Assembly: GCA_014238445.1 (NCBI GenBank)
Contig: JABABC010000157.1
Location: 1 to 16,472 of the forward strand
Direction: 5' to 3'
Length of the DNA: 16,472 nucleotides
DNA from: Coxiellaceae bacterium
GTDB lineage: Bacteria; Pseudomonadota; Gammaproteobacteria; Coxiellales; Coxiellaceae
In this document: in pieces, positions 14,739 to 16,472 of the stretch
How positions within the stretch are numbered: the first letter of the stretch is position 1
Layout of the letters: each line of letters begins with the position of its first letter
The notes under the pieces: model-generated
Database searches by the model: none
What the model was told of the DNA's origin: nothing
What the model saw: the letters and a program-made list of their open reading frames with translations, nothing else
Translations under genes and position numbers: made by a program

Positions 14739-15926
14739 ATGAGCCTAACCTTATCTGATCGCGTTAATGCCATTCAACCTTCTGCTACCATTGCCATGAA
14801 TGCCAAAGCGAAAGCACTCGCTGCAGAAGGGGTCTCCGTTATCAATCTCAGTGTCGGTGAACCCGATTTCGACACACCCACCTTTATTCAAGAAGCCGCT
14901 ATCACTGCGATACACAATGGTCAAACGCGCTACACGGCAGCAGACGGCTCTCCTGCACTCAAACAAGCCATTGCCAATAAACTGAAACGCGACAACCAAC
15001 TGAATTATGAACCCAAAGACATCTTAGTGACCTCAGGCGCAAAGCAATCTTTATTCAATGCAATGCAAGCACTTCTTAATCCAGGAGATGAAGTTATGAT
15101 TCCTGCACCCTACTGGGTTTCCTACCCCGATATGGTGCTGCTAGCGGGTGCAAAACCCATCAGCATCGCTGCGGGCATCGACCAATGCTATAAAATCACA
15201 GCCAAACAACTCGAAGCTGCCATCACACCCAAAACCCGTCTGTTTATCATCAACAGTCCTTCCAACCCCACTGGGGCATCCTATCAATACGATGAACTCA
15301 AGGCCCTGGCAGACGTATTAATGCAACACCCTCACATTGCTATCTTAAGTGATGATATTTATGAATATATTAATTTTGAAAATAACCATTTTGTCAACGT
15401 AGTTAATGTTTGCCCCGGGTTACGGGAACGCACGATTATTGTCAATGGTGTCTCAAAGTCTCACGCCATGACAGGCTGGCGTATTGGCTATGCCGCTGGG
15501 CCTAGCAACGTTTTAGGGGCCATGAAAAAACTGCAATCTCAAAGCACCTCTTGTGCTAACTCCATCGCCCAAGCCGCTGCTGTTGCCGCGCTCACCGCCT
15601 CACCCGATCAATTTTTCACCCCCATGCTTGAAGCCTACCAAGCTCGACACAACTGGTTACTTGAAGCAATTAATGCCATTGACGGATTCAAAGCCATTCC
15701 AGCACAAGGTACCTTTTATTTGTTTATTCATGTACAGCACGCTATCGATCACCTAGGCCTTAAAGATGACCTAGCCTTCGCAACACAGTTACTCGAAGAA
15801 GGTCATGTCGCCACTGTTCCAGGGACAGCCTTTGGTAGCCCTGGGTACATACGCCTGTCTTTTGCCACCAGTCTTGAGGCCCTAGAAGCAGCTGTTCAGC
15901 GAATCAAAAAAGTGGTGGGAAGCTAA
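14739..15926 (+). CDS. PLP-dependent class I aminotransferase, aspartate aminotransferase Ib group
   Basis: This cytoplasmic transaminase most likely interconverts aspartate/2-oxoglutarate and oxaloacetate/glutamate. Related enzymes also use prephenate or aromatic keto acids. The ATG at 14739 is chosen because CGGAG lies seven bases upstream and the protein then begins MSLTLSDRV as in homologues; an upstream in-frame ATG at 14706 adds 11 unlikely residues. The protein has 395 residues. Visible features are NLSVGEPDFDTP (36-47), SGAKQSLFNAMQALL with the PLP phosphate-binding loop (99-113), APYWVSYPD, SPSNPTGA with Asn176, SDDIYE with Asp205 and Tyr208, and the Schiff-base Lys240 in VNGVSKSHAMTGWRIGY. 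A C-terminal Arg in GYIRLSFATS binds the substrate alpha-carboxylate. It follows the antiporter and precedes tRNA-Asn. From memory, a uvrB/aspartate-aminotransferase neighbourhood occurs in Coxiella-type genomes. Confidence 0.95.
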   Translation: MSLTLSDRVNAIQPSATIAMNAKAKALAAEGVSVINLSVGEPDFDTPTFIQEAAITAIHNGQTRYTAADGSPALKQAIANKLKRDNQLNYEPKDILVTSGAKQSLFNAMQALLNPGDEVMIPAPYWVSYPDMVLLAGAKPISIAAGIDQCYKITAKQLEAAITPKTRLFIINSPSNPTGASYQYDELKALADVLMQHPHIAILSDDIYEYINFENNHFVNVVNVCPGLRERTIIVNGVSKSHAMTGWRIGYAAGPSNVLGAMKKLQSQSTSCANSIAQAAAVAALTASPDQFFTPMLEAYQARHNWLLEAINAIDGFKAIPAQGTFYLFIHVQHAIDHLGLKDDLAFATQLLEEGHVATVPGTAFGSPGYIRLSFATSLEALEAAVQRIKKVVGS

Positions 15927-16001
15927 GCACGTACTCACTGATGGCCTTTGAACAATAAGTTCACAAAATGGCAAAAGCAGGGATAAATTATTAAAAAAGG
16001 A

Positions 16002-16030
16002 TTGACCCTCGAGCGGCTCACGATTAATAT
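16002..16030 (+). promoter_or_regulatory. Sigma70 promoter of tRNA-Asn
   Basis: TTGACC (16002-16007, five of six) is followed after exactly 17 bases by TAATAT (16025-16030, four of six). Transcription would begin near 16037, giving a 5' leader of about 20 bases before the tRNA. Spacing and position make this the best promoter in the window. Confidence 0.75.
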
Positions 16031-16057
16031 AGCGTTCGATTCGAGTTGCAATCATAT

Positions 16058-16132
<75 letters not shown>

Positions 16133-16223
16133 TTTTCTTCATGCTGCACATCAATGGTCCAACGAACCCAGTAAAACAAGTTCTCTCACACATTTTTCAT
16201 TATTTAAAAAAGAGTTTTTTTGC

Positions 16224-16472
16224 AACTTCACTGATGCAGTTGACGAAGACAATAAAACTGTCACATTGACCCTGTCTAGTGCGAGTCATGCCACAATCTG
16301 TGATTGCCAGTGCCATATTAACCATTACTGATAATGACCTTATTAATTTCAGTGCCTCTATCATTACAATCTCAGCCGCTCGTGCTGTCCATGTAGCGAA
16401 CATGAACAATGACAGTGACCTCGATATTGTTTCTGCCTTTTATAATGATAATACCATTGCATCGAATGAGTA
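16224..16472 (+). pseudogene. Frameshifted fragment of a Calx-beta/VCBS-repeat surface protein
   Basis: One frame reads FTDAVDEDNKTVTLTLSSAS (from about 16227), the end half of a Calx-beta domain, then garbles and stops at TGA 16329-16331. The +1 frame picks up the same domain from about 16297 as SVIASAILTITDND, its classic closing motif. It continues into ISAARAVHVANMNNDSDLD and IVSAFYNDNTIASNE, which match the FG-GAP/VCBS repeat pattern (D-x-D-x-D-G-D-like calcium loop, then SA and IA-W/S). That frame is open to the window edge and has an ATG at 16288. No credible Calx-beta sequence precedes 16224, so the gene is missing its 5' part and carries a one-base shift near 16290-16297. Intact relatives are large secreted calcium-binding adhesins. 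A short gene restarting at 16288 is possible but would begin inside a domain. Confidence 0.65.

Noticed and set aside
16201..16221. A-run and T-run after tRNA-Asn as an intrinsic terminator
   Set aside because: The hairpin would be A/T pairs only, without GC, and lies about 70 bases past the CCA. It is more likely low-complexity spacer.

Overview
The window reads as chromosomal DNA of a gammaproteobacterium of moderate, slightly AT-rich composition. LepB, UvrB and the class I aminotransferase look gammaproteobacterial. From memory, a uvrB/aspartate-aminotransferase neighbourhood also occurs in Coxiella-type genomes. Together with a run of orphan, effector-like or membrane ORFs on the left, this suggests a Legionellales/Coxiellaceae-like host-associated bacterium. 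That placement is inference and was not tested.

Left third (1-4151) is accessory-looking. It holds a 5'-complete but truncated orphan coiled-coil-like gene on the minus strand (1-710); a decayed minus-strand reading frame (838-1262) with a premature TGA and no good start; a secreted DUF192 protein (1301-1777); an orphan four-helix membrane protein with a small N-terminal repeat (1801-2547, minus); and a 441-residue polytopic membrane protein with His- and Cys-rich segments (2826-4151, plus). I recognise no family for any of these except DUF192.

Middle (4137-10636) is all minus strand. lepB (signal peptidase I) lies downstream of a small membrane-anchored protein, with a promoter-like TATAAT in front of the pair. 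To the right is an RND efflux module: the adaptor (8639-9901) is followed by the inner-membrane pump (5566-8646) with an 8-base overlap that implies translational coupling. A DedA-family membrane protein (10025-10636) lies upstream. No outer-membrane TolC-type partner is present.

Right third (10705-16472) is mostly conserved housekeeping. uvrB (minus) diverges from a CPA1 cation/proton antiporter with a Rossmann-like cytosolic tail (12876-14684, plus). This is followed by a PLP-dependent aminotransferase of the aspartate aminotransferase Ib group (14739-15926) and a tRNA-Asn(GTT) with a well-formed promoter. Immediately after the tRNA there is a frameshifted fragment of a large Calx-beta/VCBS-repeat surface protein running off the window edge, so the tRNA marks a boundary between conserved and decayed DNA.

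No CRISPR array, insertion sequence, transposase, riboswitch or complete new multi-gene system was seen. The most unusual items are the orphan genes of the left third, the His/Cys-rich membrane protein, and the broken Calx-beta/VCBS fragment next to the tRNA.
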